Shown: piece after piece, positions 51,194 to 59,317 of the stretch | Layout: each line of letters begins with the position of its first letter | Numbering within the stretch: the first letter of the stretch is position 1 | DNA from: an uncultured Verrucomicrobiota bacterium | GTDB taxonomy: Bacteria; Verrucomicrobiota; Kiritimatiellia; CAIQIC01; Lenti-01 | Reading direction: 5' to 3' | Length of the DNA: 64,000 nucleotides | Assembly (NCBI GenBank): GCA_937860055.1 | Contig: CALMBO010000027.1 | Location: forward strand, 310,001 to 374,000 | Notes under the pieces: model-generated | The model's input: the letters and a program-made list of their open reading frames with translations, nothing else | Told to the model about the DNA's origin: nothing | The model's database searches: none | Translations under genes and position numbers: made by a program

Positions 51194-51481
51194 ATGAATC
51201 TCGGCAAAGTCGTCGGCACCGTCGTTTCCACCCGCAAGGAACCCGTCCTGGACGGAATCCGCTTCCTCCTCGTCCGCCTCGTCGACACCGACGGCAAGGA
51301 AACCCCCTCGTTCGTCGTCGCCGCCGACGCCATGGGCGCCGGACCGGGCGAAATGGTCCTCACCGCGGCCGGCTCCTCCGCCCGCCAGACCACGATGACC
51401 GACAAGAAGCCCGTCGACAACGTCATCATGGCCATCGTCGACACCTGGGAAGTCAACGGCGAGACCAAGTACACCAAATGA
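51194..51481 (+). CDS. BMC-P (EutN/CcmL) vertex protein 1
   Basis: 95-residue pentamer-forming vertex protein. The [13 protein letters not shown] start, the [11 protein letters not shown] strand, the [14 protein letters not shown] loop and [10 protein letters not shown] are EutN/CcmL hallmarks. Preceded by GGAGG and by an 85-base gap that carries an inverted GCCGTCCGCCGCG/CGCGGCGGACGGC-type hairpin, which might adjust expression relative to the abundant BMC-H upstream. Confidence 0.95.
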   Translation: MNLGKVVGTVVSTRKEPVLDGIRFLLVRLVDTDGKETPSFVVAADAMGAGPGEMVLTAAGSSARQTTMTDKKPVDNVIMAIVDTWEVNGETKYTK

Positions 51482-51531
51482 TCTGATCTGGGCAGGGACG
51501 CCGCCCCGCGGCGCCCGCCACGGGAGACGCC

Positions 51532-52980
51532 ATGAAATTGACCGATCAAGACATCGAAGCCATCGCCCGGCGCATCGCCGGGGATTTGCGCGGTTCCCCC
51601 GCCCCGGCTCCGGCCGCCGCCCCGGCCGCCGCGCCAACCCCCTCCTTCGAGGGGGGCATGGGCGTGTTCAAGACGGTGGATGAAGCCACCGCCGCCGCCA
51701 AGGCCGCCTTCCCCGTTTTCTCCAACCTGTGCCTCTCCAGGCGCGCGCAGATCATCGAGAGCATCCGCTCCGTCATGCGCGAAAACGCCACGGCCCTCGC
51801 CAAGGCCGCCTTCGACGAAACCGGCTACGGCCGCTTCGAGGACAAGATCCAGAAGAACCAGCTCGTCATCGAAAAAACCCCCGGCACCGAGGACCTGCAG
51901 CCCACCGCCTGGACCGGCGACCACGGCCTGACCCTCATGGAACCCGCCCCCTACGGCATCATCGGCGCCATCACGCCGACGACCAACCCCACCTCGACCA
52001 TCATCTGCAATGCCATCGGCATGCTCGCCGCCGGCAACGTCGTCGTCTTCAACGTCCATCCCTCCGCCAAGCAGTGCTCCATCCAGACCGTCGCCCTGCT
52101 CAACAAGGCGATCGTCGCCGCCGGCGGCCCGCCCAACACCGTTGTCTGCGTCGGCGAATCCACGATCGAATCCGCCAGCCAGCTCATGAAGCACCCGGAC
52201 ATCCGCGTCATCGTCGTCACCGGCGGCGGCGGAGTCGTCAAGGCGGCCATGTCCAGCGGCAAGCGCGCCATCTGCGCCGGCCCCGGCAATCCCCCCGTCG
52301 TCGTCGACGAGACCGCCGATATCGAAAAGGCCGCCTCCGACATCGTCCTCGGCGCCTCCTTCGACAACAACATGATCTGCGTCGAGGAAAAGGAAACCGT
52401 CGTCGTCGCCTCCGTGGCGGACAAGCTGATCCAGGCCATGCTCCGCAACAACGCGGTGCTGATCGACAAGTCCAAGATCCCGGCCATGGAACAGGTCATC
52501 TTCTCCAAGATGGCCGGCCCCCGCGGACACGCCGAGATCAACCGCAAGTGCATCGGCCAGAACGCGGACAAGATCCTGGCCCAGATCGGCATCTCCGCCC
52601 CGTCCACCACGCGCCTCGCCATCGTCGAGGTGCCCGAGGACCATCCCCTCCTCTGGACCGAGCAGATGATGCCCGTCATGCCCGTCTGCCGCGTGCCGAA
52701 CGTGGACTACGCGATCGACATCGCCCTGAAGATGGAAGGCTTCAACTACCACACCGCCCTGATGCACTCGAGGAACATCGACAAGCTCTCCAAGATGGCC
52801 CGGCAGTGCAACTGCTCCATCTTCGTCAAGAACGGCCGCTCCCAGGCCGGCCTCGGCTTCGGCGGCGAGGGCTATACCTCCTTCACCATCGCCTCGCCCA
52901 CCGGCGAAGGCCTCACCACCCCCCGCAGCTTCTCGCGCTGGCGCCGCTGCGCGCTGATCGACCACTTCCGGATCGTTTGA
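51532..52980 (+). CDS. CoA-acylating aldehyde dehydrogenase with encapsulation peptide (PduP/EutE-like)
   Basis: 482 residues. The N-terminal amphipathic helix (LTDQDIEAIARRIAGDL, residues 3-19) plus a Pro/Ala linker (to ~42) is a typical encapsulation peptide. The catalytic domain from ~45 has TPTTNPTST in the cofactor loop, VTGGGGVV and the catalytic Cys283 in NNMICVEEK, as in PduP/EutE. It oxidises acetaldehyde, released by the aldolase, to acetyl-CoA with NAD+ in the shell lumen. The stop overlaps the next ATG by one base. No phosphotransacylase or alcohol dehydrogenase for internal cofactor recycling is encoded nearby. Confidence 0.95.
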   Translation: MKLTDQDIEAIARRIAGDLRGSPAPAPAAAPAAAPTPSFEGGMGVFKTVDEATAAAKAAFPVFSNLCLSRRAQIIESIRSVMRENATALAKAAFDETGYGRFEDKIQKNQLVIEKTPGTEDLQPTAWTGDHGLTLMEPAPYGIIGAITPTTNPTSTIICNAIGMLAAGNVVVFNVHPSAKQCSIQTVALLNKAIVAAGGPPNTVVCVGESTIESASQLMKHPDIRVIVVTGGGGVVKAAMSSGKRAICAGPGNPPVVVDETADIEKAASDIVLGASFDNNMICVEEKETVVVASVADKLIQAMLRNNAVLIDKSKIPAMEQVIFSKMAGPRGHAEINRKCIGQNADKILAQIGISAPSTTRLAIVEVPEDHPLLWTEQMMPVMPVCRVPNVDYAIDIALKMEGFNYHTALMHSRNIDKLSKMARQCNCSIFVKNGRSQAGLGFGGEGYTSFTIASPTGEGLTTPRSFSRWRRCALIDHFRIV

Positions 52981-53594
52981 TGAAATCCCAGCCTGCATTC
53001 GCCTCGATCGAGTTCAACAGCGTGCCGGTCGGCCTCTTCGCCGCCGACGCGCTGCTGAAAAAGTCGCCCATCTCGATGATCCGCACCGGCACCATCGGCG
53101 CCGGCCGCTTCCTCATCCTGCTGGCCGGCACCACCGCGTCCGTCGCCGAGGCGCACGAGGAGGCTCTCTTCCATGGCGGCCTGCAGGTCGCCGACGACGC
53201 CTTCCTCCCCGACATCCATCCCGCGCTCTACGACGCCATCCTCGGCAACACCCGCAAGATGGGCGAAGGCCCCCTCTGGATCCTCGAAACCCCCACCGTC
53301 TCCTGCAATATCCAGGCCATCGAGCGCGCCATGAAGGGCGTCCCCGTCGAGCTCATCGAATTCCGCGCCGGCGACCCCCGCATGGATGGCCGCGGCCTCG
53401 CCATCCTGCAGGGCGACCTCTACGACATCGAGGCCGCCCAGGAAATCGCCCTTTCCGCGCTGGAAACCCGCGGCATCCCCGCCCAGCACCGCATCCTCAC
53501 CGCCCCCCACGACGCCCTCCTCCAGCAGATTTCCGTCTCCACCCGCTTCGACCTCGCCAAACCCCTCGCCCTCGAAGGAGAAACCGCGTCCTAG
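52980..53594 (+). CDS. BMC-T shell protein, single-stacking type
   Basis: 204-residue tandem BMC protein distinct from the one at 50147. Each half begins with an IEF/LET-type strand (ASIEFNSVPVGLFAADALLKKSP near 8-30 and WILETPTVSCNIQAIERAMKG near 100-120), matching the HO-5812-like BMC-T(S) group. The second half has Cys in TVSCN near the pore-facing loop, which could ligate metal. The ATG overlaps the dehydrogenase stop (TGATG), so the two are translationally coupled. Confidence 0.88.
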   Translation: MKSQPAFASIEFNSVPVGLFAADALLKKSPISMIRTGTIGAGRFLILLAGTTASVAEAHEEALFHGGLQVADDAFLPDIHPALYDAILGNTRKMGEGPLWILETPTVSCNIQAIERAMKGVPVELIEFRAGDPRMDGRGLAILQGDLYDIEAAQEIALSALETRGIPAQHRILTAPHDALLQQISVSTRFDLAKPLALEGETAS

Positions 53595-53611
53595 CGCGGG
53601 AAGGAATCCCC

Positions 53612-53902
53612 ATGCTGCTCGGAAAAGTCATCGGAACCGTGGTGTCCACCCAGGTCTACAAGGGACTCGAAGGCGTCCCCATGCTGCTCGTCCAGCCCCT
53701 CGCGAAGGATGGCGCGGAAAAAGGCTCGCCCGTCGTCTGCGCCGACGGCACCCGCATGGCCGGCCCCGGCGAGCTGGTCTACTACGAAGGCGGCCGCGAA
53801 GCCGCCATGACCCTGAACCCCTGGTTCGTCCCCGTGGACCATGCCATCATCGGCATCGTCGATGGCGTGCAGGCTCCGCAATGGAAAGGAGGCCCCTCAT
53901 GA
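53612..53902 (+). CDS. BMC-P vertex protein 2
   Basis: 96-residue EutN/CcmL protein: MLLGKVIGTVVST start, PMLLVQPL strand, AGPGELVYYEGGREA loop and AIIGIVDGV. It lies 17 bases after BMC-T(S) and overlaps the third BMC-P gene by four bases (ATGA), so the two are probably made in equal amounts. Confidence 0.93.
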   Translation: MLLGKVIGTVVSTQVYKGLEGVPMLLVQPLAKDGAEKGSPVVCADGTRMAGPGELVYYEGGREAAMTLNPWFVPVDHAIIGIVDGVQAPQWKGGPS

Positions 53903-54177
53903 TCATCGGCAAGGTCATCGGCAACATCCACTCCACCATCAACCATCCCTTCTACGACGGGAAAAAGCTGCTGGTGGTCGAGAGGATGGAAACGGACGGC
54001 AAGGCCGCCGCCGGCTATCTCGTCGCGGTGGACCGCGCGGGAGCGGGCGCGGGGGAAACGGTGCTGGTCCTCGACGAGGGAAATGGAGCGCGGCAGGTCC
54101 TGGAGTCCGCAGACGGGCCGGTGCGAAGTGTGATTGTGGGTGTCGTGGATGAAATCAACGAATCCAAAACCCCGTGA
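53899..54177 (+). CDS. BMC-P vertex protein 3
   Basis: 92-residue EutN/CcmL paralogue: MIIGKVIGNIHSTINHP start, LLVVERMETDG strand, GAGAGETVLVLDEGNGAR loop and VIVGVVDEI. More divergent N-terminal loop than the other two. A short hairpin follows the stop. Confidence 0.92.
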   Translation: MIIGKVIGNIHSTINHPFYDGKKLLVVERMETDGKAAAGYLVAVDRAGAGAGETVLVLDEGNGARQVLESADGPVRSVIVGVVDEINESKTP

Positions 54178-54192
54178 ACCCCACGGGGTTTT
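54168..54192 (+). terminator. Weak hairpin between shell genes and deoB
   Basis: AACCCCGTG (54168-54176) pairs with CACGGGGTT (54182-54190); only four T residues follow. It overlaps the last codons of BMC-P3. More likely an attenuator or mRNA-processing site than a full stop, since deoB follows in the same direction. Confidence 0.5.
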
Positions 54193-54259
54193 CGATTGAA
54201 ACGGTAGAGCAGAGAAACAAGCAGCCCGCGCCATGCGCGGAAAAGAAAGAAGGCCGGAT

Positions 54260-55438
54260 ATGAAAGCAATCCTCATCGTCCTGGATTCCGTGGGCATCGG
54301 AAGCGCTCCCGACGCGGCCGAATATGGCGATGCCGGTGCCTCGACTCTTTCCCACCTCGCGGCCGCCGCCGGCGGACTCCAGGTCCCCACGATGCAGAAA
54401 ATGGGCCTCGGCAACATCCCCGCCCTGCTGCCCCACACTCCCAAGGAGAAGATCGAAGGCGTCCCTCCCGCCCCCAAGCCCAGCGCCTCCTACGGCGCCA
54501 TGCGCGAAATGTCCGACGGCAAGGACACCGTCACCGGCCATTGGGAAATCGCCGGTCTCGAGGTGGATCCCGGCTTCCACGGCTTCCCGCCCGTCCACTC
54601 GTTCCCCAAGGATCTGATCGCCGATTTCGAGAAGGAAACCGGCCGCAAGCTCATCGGCAACAAGGCCGCCAGCGGGACCGCCATCATCGATGAACTCGGC
54701 CCCGAGCACATCCAGACCGGCGCCCTCATCTGCTATACCTCCGCCGACAGCGTCTTCCAGATCGCCGCGCACGAGGAAGTCGTCCCCGTCCCCGAGCTCT
54801 ACCGCTATTGCCAGATCGCCCGCCGCCTCTGCGACCCCCTGCGTGTCGGCCGCATCATCGCCCGCCCCTTCGTCGGAAAACCCGGCGCCTTCAAGCGCAC
54901 CGAGAACCGCAAGGACTTCGCCTACCTCCCCGGCGAACCCACCATTCTGGAGCGCCTCCTCGCCAAGGGCATCCCCGTCTATGCCGTCGGCAAGATCGAG
55001 GACATCTATTGCCACCGCGGCATCACCGAATCCATCCACACCGGCAACAACGCCGATTCACAGGCCCTGGTGGAAAAATGGACCCGGGAAAAGACCTCCG
55101 GCCTCATCATGGCCAACTTCATCGACTACGACATGGTCTATGGCCATCGCCGCGACCCCAAGGGCTATGCCAGGAGCCTGGAGCTGACCGACCAGTGGCT
55201 CGCCACCTATCTGCCTCTCCTCGGCCCCGATGACATGCTCATCCTCACCGCCGACCACGGCAACGACCCGACGTTCAAGGGCACCGACCACACCCGCGAA
55301 TATGTGCCCCTGCTGGTCTACCGCCCCGGCGAAGCCGGCGAATCCCTCGGCATCCGCCGCGGGTTCTACGACATCGCCCAGTCGCTCGCCCAGTTCTTCT
55401 CCATCCCGGCCATCCCACGTGGAGCATCCTTCGTCTAG
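54260..55438 (+). CDS. deoB: Phosphopentomutase
   Basis: 392-residue alkaline-phosphatase-superfamily mutase. AILIVLDSVGIGSAPDA (Asp with metal), GKDTVTGHWE (catalytic Thr region), DNNADSQ-type SIHTGNNADS and TADHGNDPT (metal ligands) are all DeoB signatures; the length matches DeoB. It converts (deoxy)ribose-1-P from the phosphorylases into (deoxy)ribose-5-P, the substrate of the RpiB-DeoC fusion, so it links the nucleoside genes with the compartment. The ATG at 54260 follows GAAGG; an upstream GTG/ATG extension is unlikely. Confidence 0.95.
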   Translation: MKAILIVLDSVGIGSAPDAAEYGDAGASTLSHLAAAAGGLQVPTMQKMGLGNIPALLPHTPKEKIEGVPPAPKPSASYGAMREMSDGKDTVTGHWEIAGLEVDPGFHGFPPVHSFPKDLIADFEKETGRKLIGNKAASGTAIIDELGPEHIQTGALICYTSADSVFQIAAHEEVVPVPELYRYCQIARRLCDPLRVGRIIARPFVGKPGAFKRTENRKDFAYLPGEPTILERLLAKGIPVYAVGKIEDIYCHRGITESIHTGNNADSQALVEKWTREKTSGLIMANFIDYDMVYGHRRDPKGYARSLELTDQWLATYLPLLGPDDMLILTADHGNDPTFKGTDHTREYVPLLVYRPGEAGESLGIRRGFYDIAQSLAQFFSIPAIPRGASFV

Positions 55439-55485
55439 CCGAAGGGCAGGCGCCGCTCATCACCCCCGCAAAACAAGGAGACACC

Positions 55486-56796
55486 ATGGTACCCCAATGG
55501 ATCATCGAGAAAAAACGAGACGGGCATGTCCTCGCCGCGGAGGAAATCCGTTTCTTCATCAATGGCTACACCAAGGGCACGATCCCCGACTACCAGATGT
55601 CGGCCATGGCCATGGCCATCTTCCTCAAGGGCATGACCCCCGAAGAGGTCGCCGTTCTGACGGACACCATGATGCACTCGGGCGTCATGGTGGACACCTC
55701 GTCGATCAAGCTTCCGAAGGTGGACAAGCATTCCACCGGCGGCATCGGCGACAAGGTCTCGCTCATCCTCGCCCCCCTCGCCGCCTGCGCCGGCCTCGCC
55801 GTACCGATGATCTCGGGCCGCGGCCTCGGCATCACCGGCGGCACCCTCGACAAGCTGGAGTCCATCCCCGGCTTCAACGTCAACCTCTCGGAAAAGCAGT
55901 TCATCGAGACCATCCACAAGTGCGGATTCTCCATGATCGGCCAGACCGGCGAAATCGCCCCGGCCGACAAGAAGCTCTACGCGCTGCGCGACGTCACCGG
56001 AACCGTGGCGTCCATCCCCCTCATCACGGCCTCGATCATGTGCAAGAAGATGGCCGAGGGCATCGATTCGCTCGTGCTGGATGTGAAGTGGGGCACCGGC
56101 GCCTTCATGCGCACCATCCCGGACGCCACCGCCCTCGCCCAGTCCATGGTCCGCGTCGGCAAGGCCATGAACAAGGGCATGGTCGCCCTCATCACGGACA
56201 TGAACCAGCCGCTGGGCCGCACGGCCGGCAACGCGCTGGAAGTCATTGAATCCATCGAATGCCTGCAAGGCAAGTACGCGGATGAGGACCTCATGAACAT
56301 CACGATGGCCCTCACCGCCGAAATGCTCGTCCTGGGCAGGAAGGCCGCGACGGTCGCCGAGGCCCGCGGCATCCTGGAGAAGATCATCGCCTCCGGCGCC
56401 GCCTTCGCCAAGTTCAAGGAAATGGCCGCCCTCCACGGCGCGGATGTCTCGACCCTCGACGACCTCTCCAAGCTGCCCAAGGCGTCCATCGTGAAGCCCT
56501 TCCCCGCGCCGGCCGACGGCTACCTCGCCAAGGTGGATGCCGAGTCCATCGGCCGCGCCGTCCTTGTTCTGGGCGGCGGACGCCAGAAAACCGACGATGT
56601 CATCGACTATGGCGTCGGCACCTCCGGCCTCGCCAAGATCGGCGACAAGGTCGCCAAGGGCCATCCGCTCGTCGTCGTGCATGCGAATTCCCGGGAGAAG
56701 CTGGCGCAGGCCATGGCCTACATCGAGAAGGCGTTCGAGATTTCCGCCAAGCCCGTGGCCGCGCCCAAGCCCATTGTCGACCGCATCACGGGCTGA
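55486..56796 (+). CDS. Pyrimidine-nucleoside/thymidine phosphorylase
   Basis: 436-residue family 3 glycosyltransferase-fold enzyme. KHSTGGIGDKVSL near residue 82 is the diagnostic phosphate-binding signature, with GRGLGITGGTLDKLES next; the C-terminal domain carries the expected VTxxxDG-like swivel region. It splits thymidine/uridine (DeoA or Pdp type) to base and (deoxy)ribose-1-P. A strong AAGGAG precedes the ATG. 47 bases after deoB and 43 before the purine gene, within one transcript. Confidence 0.93.
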   Translation: MVPQWIIEKKRDGHVLAAEEIRFFINGYTKGTIPDYQMSAMAMAIFLKGMTPEEVAVLTDTMMHSGVMVDTSSIKLPKVDKHSTGGIGDKVSLILAPLAACAGLAVPMISGRGLGITGGTLDKLESIPGFNVNLSEKQFIETIHKCGFSMIGQTGEIAPADKKLYALRDVTGTVASIPLITASIMCKKMAEGIDSLVLDVKWGTGAFMRTIPDATALAQSMVRVGKAMNKGMVALITDMNQPLGRTAGNALEVIESIECLQGKYADEDLMNITMALTAEMLVLGRKAATVAEARGILEKIIASGAAFAKFKEMAALHGADVSTLDDLSKLPKASIVKPFPAPADGYLAKVDAESIGRAVLVLGGGRQKTDDVIDYGVGTSGLAKIGDKVAKGHPLVVVHANSREKLAQAMAYIEKAFEISAKPVAAPKPIVDRITG

Positions 56797-56839
56797 CGCC
56801 CCCGAACCCGAACTTGCCAGAAAAGAAGAAAGGACGCAC

Positions 56840-57676
56840 ATGATCAACCGCAAACCCCTTGAAGCCTCCCTCGCCGCCGTCAAGAAGGCCTTCCCCAAGG
56901 CCAGACCGAAACTGGGCATGATCCTCGGCTCCGGCCTGAGCGACATCGCCGATTCCTTCGAACAGCTCGGTGTCATGTCCTATGCCGACATCCCCGGCGT
57001 CGGCGCGGCCGGCGTGGCCGGCCATGCCGGCCGCCTGGTGTGGGGCAAGTCGGCGGGCGTCGAAACCTTCATCTTCCAGGGCCGCCGCCATTACTACGAA
57101 GGCGTGGGCTGGGAAGCGGTCGCCACCCCCCTCTTCATCCTGAAGAGCCTGGGGGCAAAGGCGGTTTTCCTGACCAACGCCGCCGGCGGCACCAATCCCA
57201 AATGGAAGCCCGGCGACCTCATGATCATCGACGACCACATCAACATGATGGGCGTCACGCCGCTCCTCGGCGCGCACGATCCGTTCTGGGGCCCCCGCTT
57301 CCCTGACCAGTCGTTCATCTACGACCGCAACCTCCGCGCCGCCCTGGCGCGCGCCGGCAAGAAGGCCAAGGTCTCCCTGCGCCGCGGTGTCTATTTCGCC
57401 GGCACGGGGCCGACCTATGAAACCCCCGCCGAAATCCGCGCCTGGCGCACGCTGGGCGCCGACGCCGTCGGCATGAGCACCGTGCCCGAGGCCATGCTGG
57501 CCAACGCGGCCGGCCTTCGCGTCGTCGGTCTCTCCTGTATCACCAACATGGCCGCCGGCATCCTCAACCAGGCGCTCACCCACCAGGAGGTCTTCGAAAC
57601 CTCGCAGAAGGCCATGGCCGGCATGAAGAAGCTCATCCTCCAGTTCTGGAAGGAACTGGCCAGGGAAACCCTGTAG
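56840..57676 (+). CDS. punA: Purine nucleoside phosphorylase, trimeric type
   Basis: 278-residue PNP of the low-molecular-weight trimeric family (PNP/MTAP superfamily). GMILGSGLSDIAD phosphate loop, GHAGRLVWG, FQGRRHYYEG, LTNAAGGTNP, GPTYETPAEIR and GMSTVPEA, then ITNMAAG, are in the canonical order. Specific for guanosine/inosine-type nucleosides by family rule. The start at 56840 has AAAGGA upstream. It supplies (deoxy)ribose-1-P to DeoB. Confidence 0.95.
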   Translation: MINRKPLEASLAAVKKAFPKARPKLGMILGSGLSDIADSFEQLGVMSYADIPGVGAAGVAGHAGRLVWGKSAGVETFIFQGRRHYYEGVGWEAVATPLFILKSLGAKAVFLTNAAGGTNPKWKPGDLMIIDDHINMMGVTPLLGAHDPFWGPRFPDQSFIYDRNLRAALARAGKKAKVSLRRGVYFAGTGPTYETPAEIRAWRTLGADAVGMSTVPEAMLANAAGLRVVGLSCITNMAAGILNQALTHQEVFETSQKAMAGMKKLILQFWKELARETL

Positions 57677-57698
57677 GCAAACGGAAAGGAACCCCGCC

Positions 57699-58475
57699 AT
57701 GGCCAAGAAATCCGGGAAACCAGCGAAGAAGTCCGATGAAATGCAATACCACGTGCATCTGAAACGGGGGGATGTGGGCCGCTACGTGCTCCTTCCCGGC
57801 GACCCCGGCCGCGTGCCGCTCATCGCCTCGTTCTTCGACAACGCGAAGGAAGTGGCCTTCAACCGCGAATACCGCACCTGGACCGGCACCGTCGCCGGGA
57901 TCAAGGTCTCCTGCTGCTCCACGGGCATCGGCTGCCCCTCCACCGCCATCGCGGTCGAGGAGTTGATCAAGTGCGGTGCCGACACTTTCATCCGCATCGG
58001 CACCTGCGGGGCGCTCCAGCGCGAGGTGAAGCTCGGCGACCTGTGTATCACCACCGGCGCCGTCCGCGAGGAAGGCACCACCCGCCAGTATGTGCCGCTC
58101 TCCTACCCCGCCGTGGCCGACCTCGATGTCACCCTGGCCCTGCGCCAGGCGGCGAAAAACCTGAAGATCCCCGCCCACACCGGCATCGGGCACTGCAAGG
58201 ATGCTTTCTTCATCGAAGACAAGGACATCCCCATCCGCGAAGAGATCGATGCCAAGTGGAACGCATGGTACAAGTCGAACGTCATCTCGACGTCGATGGA
58301 ATCCGCCGCCCTGTTCGTCGTGTCGAGCATCCGCCGCGTCCGCGCGGGCGAAGTGCTGGCCACCATCGGCCTGACCTATGCCGATGCCCCCATCATCGCC
58401 AAGGTCGGCGTGGAAGAGGCCATCCGCACCGCCATCGAGGCCATCAAGATCCTCGACCGGCAGGACCGGAAATAA
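57699..58475 (+). CDS. Uridine phosphorylase-family (NP-I) nucleoside phosphorylase
   Basis: 258-residue hexameric-type NP-I enzyme: VLLPGDPGRV phosphate loop, CCSTGIGCPSTAIAVEEL, FIRIGTCGALQ, and the STSMESAALF ribose-binding motif with Met/Glu. The pattern is nearest Udp, though a DeoD-like purine specificity cannot be fully excluded. An N-terminal lysine-rich extension (~14 residues) precedes the fold. With the two upstream enzymes it completes coverage of purine and pyrimidine nucleosides. Last gene of the BMC operon, before a terminator. Confidence 0.9.
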   Translation: MAKKSGKPAKKSDEMQYHVHLKRGDVGRYVLLPGDPGRVPLIASFFDNAKEVAFNREYRTWTGTVAGIKVSCCSTGIGCPSTAIAVEELIKCGADTFIRIGTCGALQREVKLGDLCITTGAVREEGTTRQYVPLSYPAVADLDVTLALRQAAKNLKIPAHTGIGHCKDAFFIEDKDIPIREEIDAKWNAWYKSNVISTSMESAALFVVSSIRRVRAGEVLATIGLTYADAPIIAKVGVEEAIRTAIEAIKILDRQDRK

Positions 58476-58496
58476 GCGGCGCCGGATGCCATGGAA

Positions 58497-58521
58497 GCCG
58501 CCCGGAAACGGGCGGCTTTTT
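58497..58521 (+). terminator. Rho-independent terminator ending the BMC/nucleoside operon
   Basis: GCCGCCCG (58497-58504) pairs with CGGGCGGC (58509-58516) around GAAA, followed by TTTTT. It also meets the end of the convergent PIG-L gene. Confidence 0.92.
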
Positions 58522-59219
58522 CATGCCCAGATGGCGGCAAGCGCACGAAGATCCGCCGGAGAACCGATGACTCTCCCACCCCGGAATTCAGGGTTCCATT
58601 GGCCGCCGGATCGGCGGCGAGCGCGATAAAGCGTCGCATGCGCCATGCGCGGCGCAGCGGCACCCTTGCCCCCGACGAGTTCCGCGCCGCGCCGCACGTT
58701 GTCGCTCATCCATGCCGGCAGGCGCGCCGCATAGTCGTTGCGAGCCACCTCGCCCACGTGGCAGGCCAAACCGCGGCAAAGGGCCCGCAAATCCTCCCTG
58801 TTTGCCGCCACCATCAGATTCGGGTTCGTCAGGGGATGCCAGTATTCGGTTTCCACAACGTGGAAAATTCCGCCGGCCGAATCCATGGCCTCGACGCCCA
58901 GACGGTGTGTCGCCCGATGTGTCGGATGTCCATCTCTGGCATGGGGGATGAAAAGGATGGCGGGCTGGATCGATTTCAGGCACCGCCGCAGTTCTTCAAG
59001 CGGATTTCCAGGCTTCAGGAAGCGCAATCGGAACCCGAGTGCCCGGCATGCCGCCCGAAGTTCTTTCTTCCGAGCGGATTGGCGATCCGTCCGGCTCCCC
59101 AGCGTGGCGGGCACCACCCAGATCTTGAACCGGCATTCCTGCCGCAACCGCAACGGCAACAACCCAATGATGCTCTCATCATCGGGATGCGGGGCTAATA
59201 TCAGGACCGTCTTTCCCAT
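58521..59219 (-). CDS. PIG-L family N-deacetylase
   Basis: 232-residue LmbE/PIG-L zinc deacetylase: AHPDDE-type motif PHPDDES at residues ~10-16 (zinc His and two Asp) and the second zinc site HPTHRATH near residue 102. Family members deacetylate N-acetyl-glucosaminyl compounds (cell wall, mycothiol/bacillithiol, glycolipids). Convergent with the nucleoside operon and divergent from the EEP gene; no biosynthetic partner adjacent, so the substrate is open. Confidence 0.9.
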   Translation of the reverse strand: MGKTVLILAPHPDDESIIGLLPLRLRQECRFKIWVVPATLGSRTDRQSARKKELRAACRALGFRLRFLKPGNPLEELRRCLKSIQPAILFIPHARDGHPTHRATHRLGVEAMDSAGGIFHVVETEYWHPLTNPNLMVAANREDLRALCRGLACHVGEVARNDYAARLPAWMSDNVRRGAELVGGKGAAAPRMAHATLYRARRRSGGQWNPEFRGGRVIGSPADLRALAAIWA

Positions 59220-59299
59220 GCCCTCCTTATCCCGCCCTTTGGGTTTTCCGCCAAGTCTTTTTTCTCTACCCCTTGAATTTTGAGGCGAATAGAGTAGCC

Positions 59300-59314
59300 T
59301 TAACAGGTTGTTAA
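59300..59314 (+). promoter_or_regulatory. Palindrome next to the EEP gene start
   Basis: Perfect 6-bp inverted repeat TTAACA-GGT-TGTTAA ending three bases before the ATG at 59318. It occupies the ribosome-binding position and no purine-rich SD is visible, so a binding protein or the hairpin could control translation or transcription. Confidence 0.4.
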
Positions 59315-59317
59315 TAC

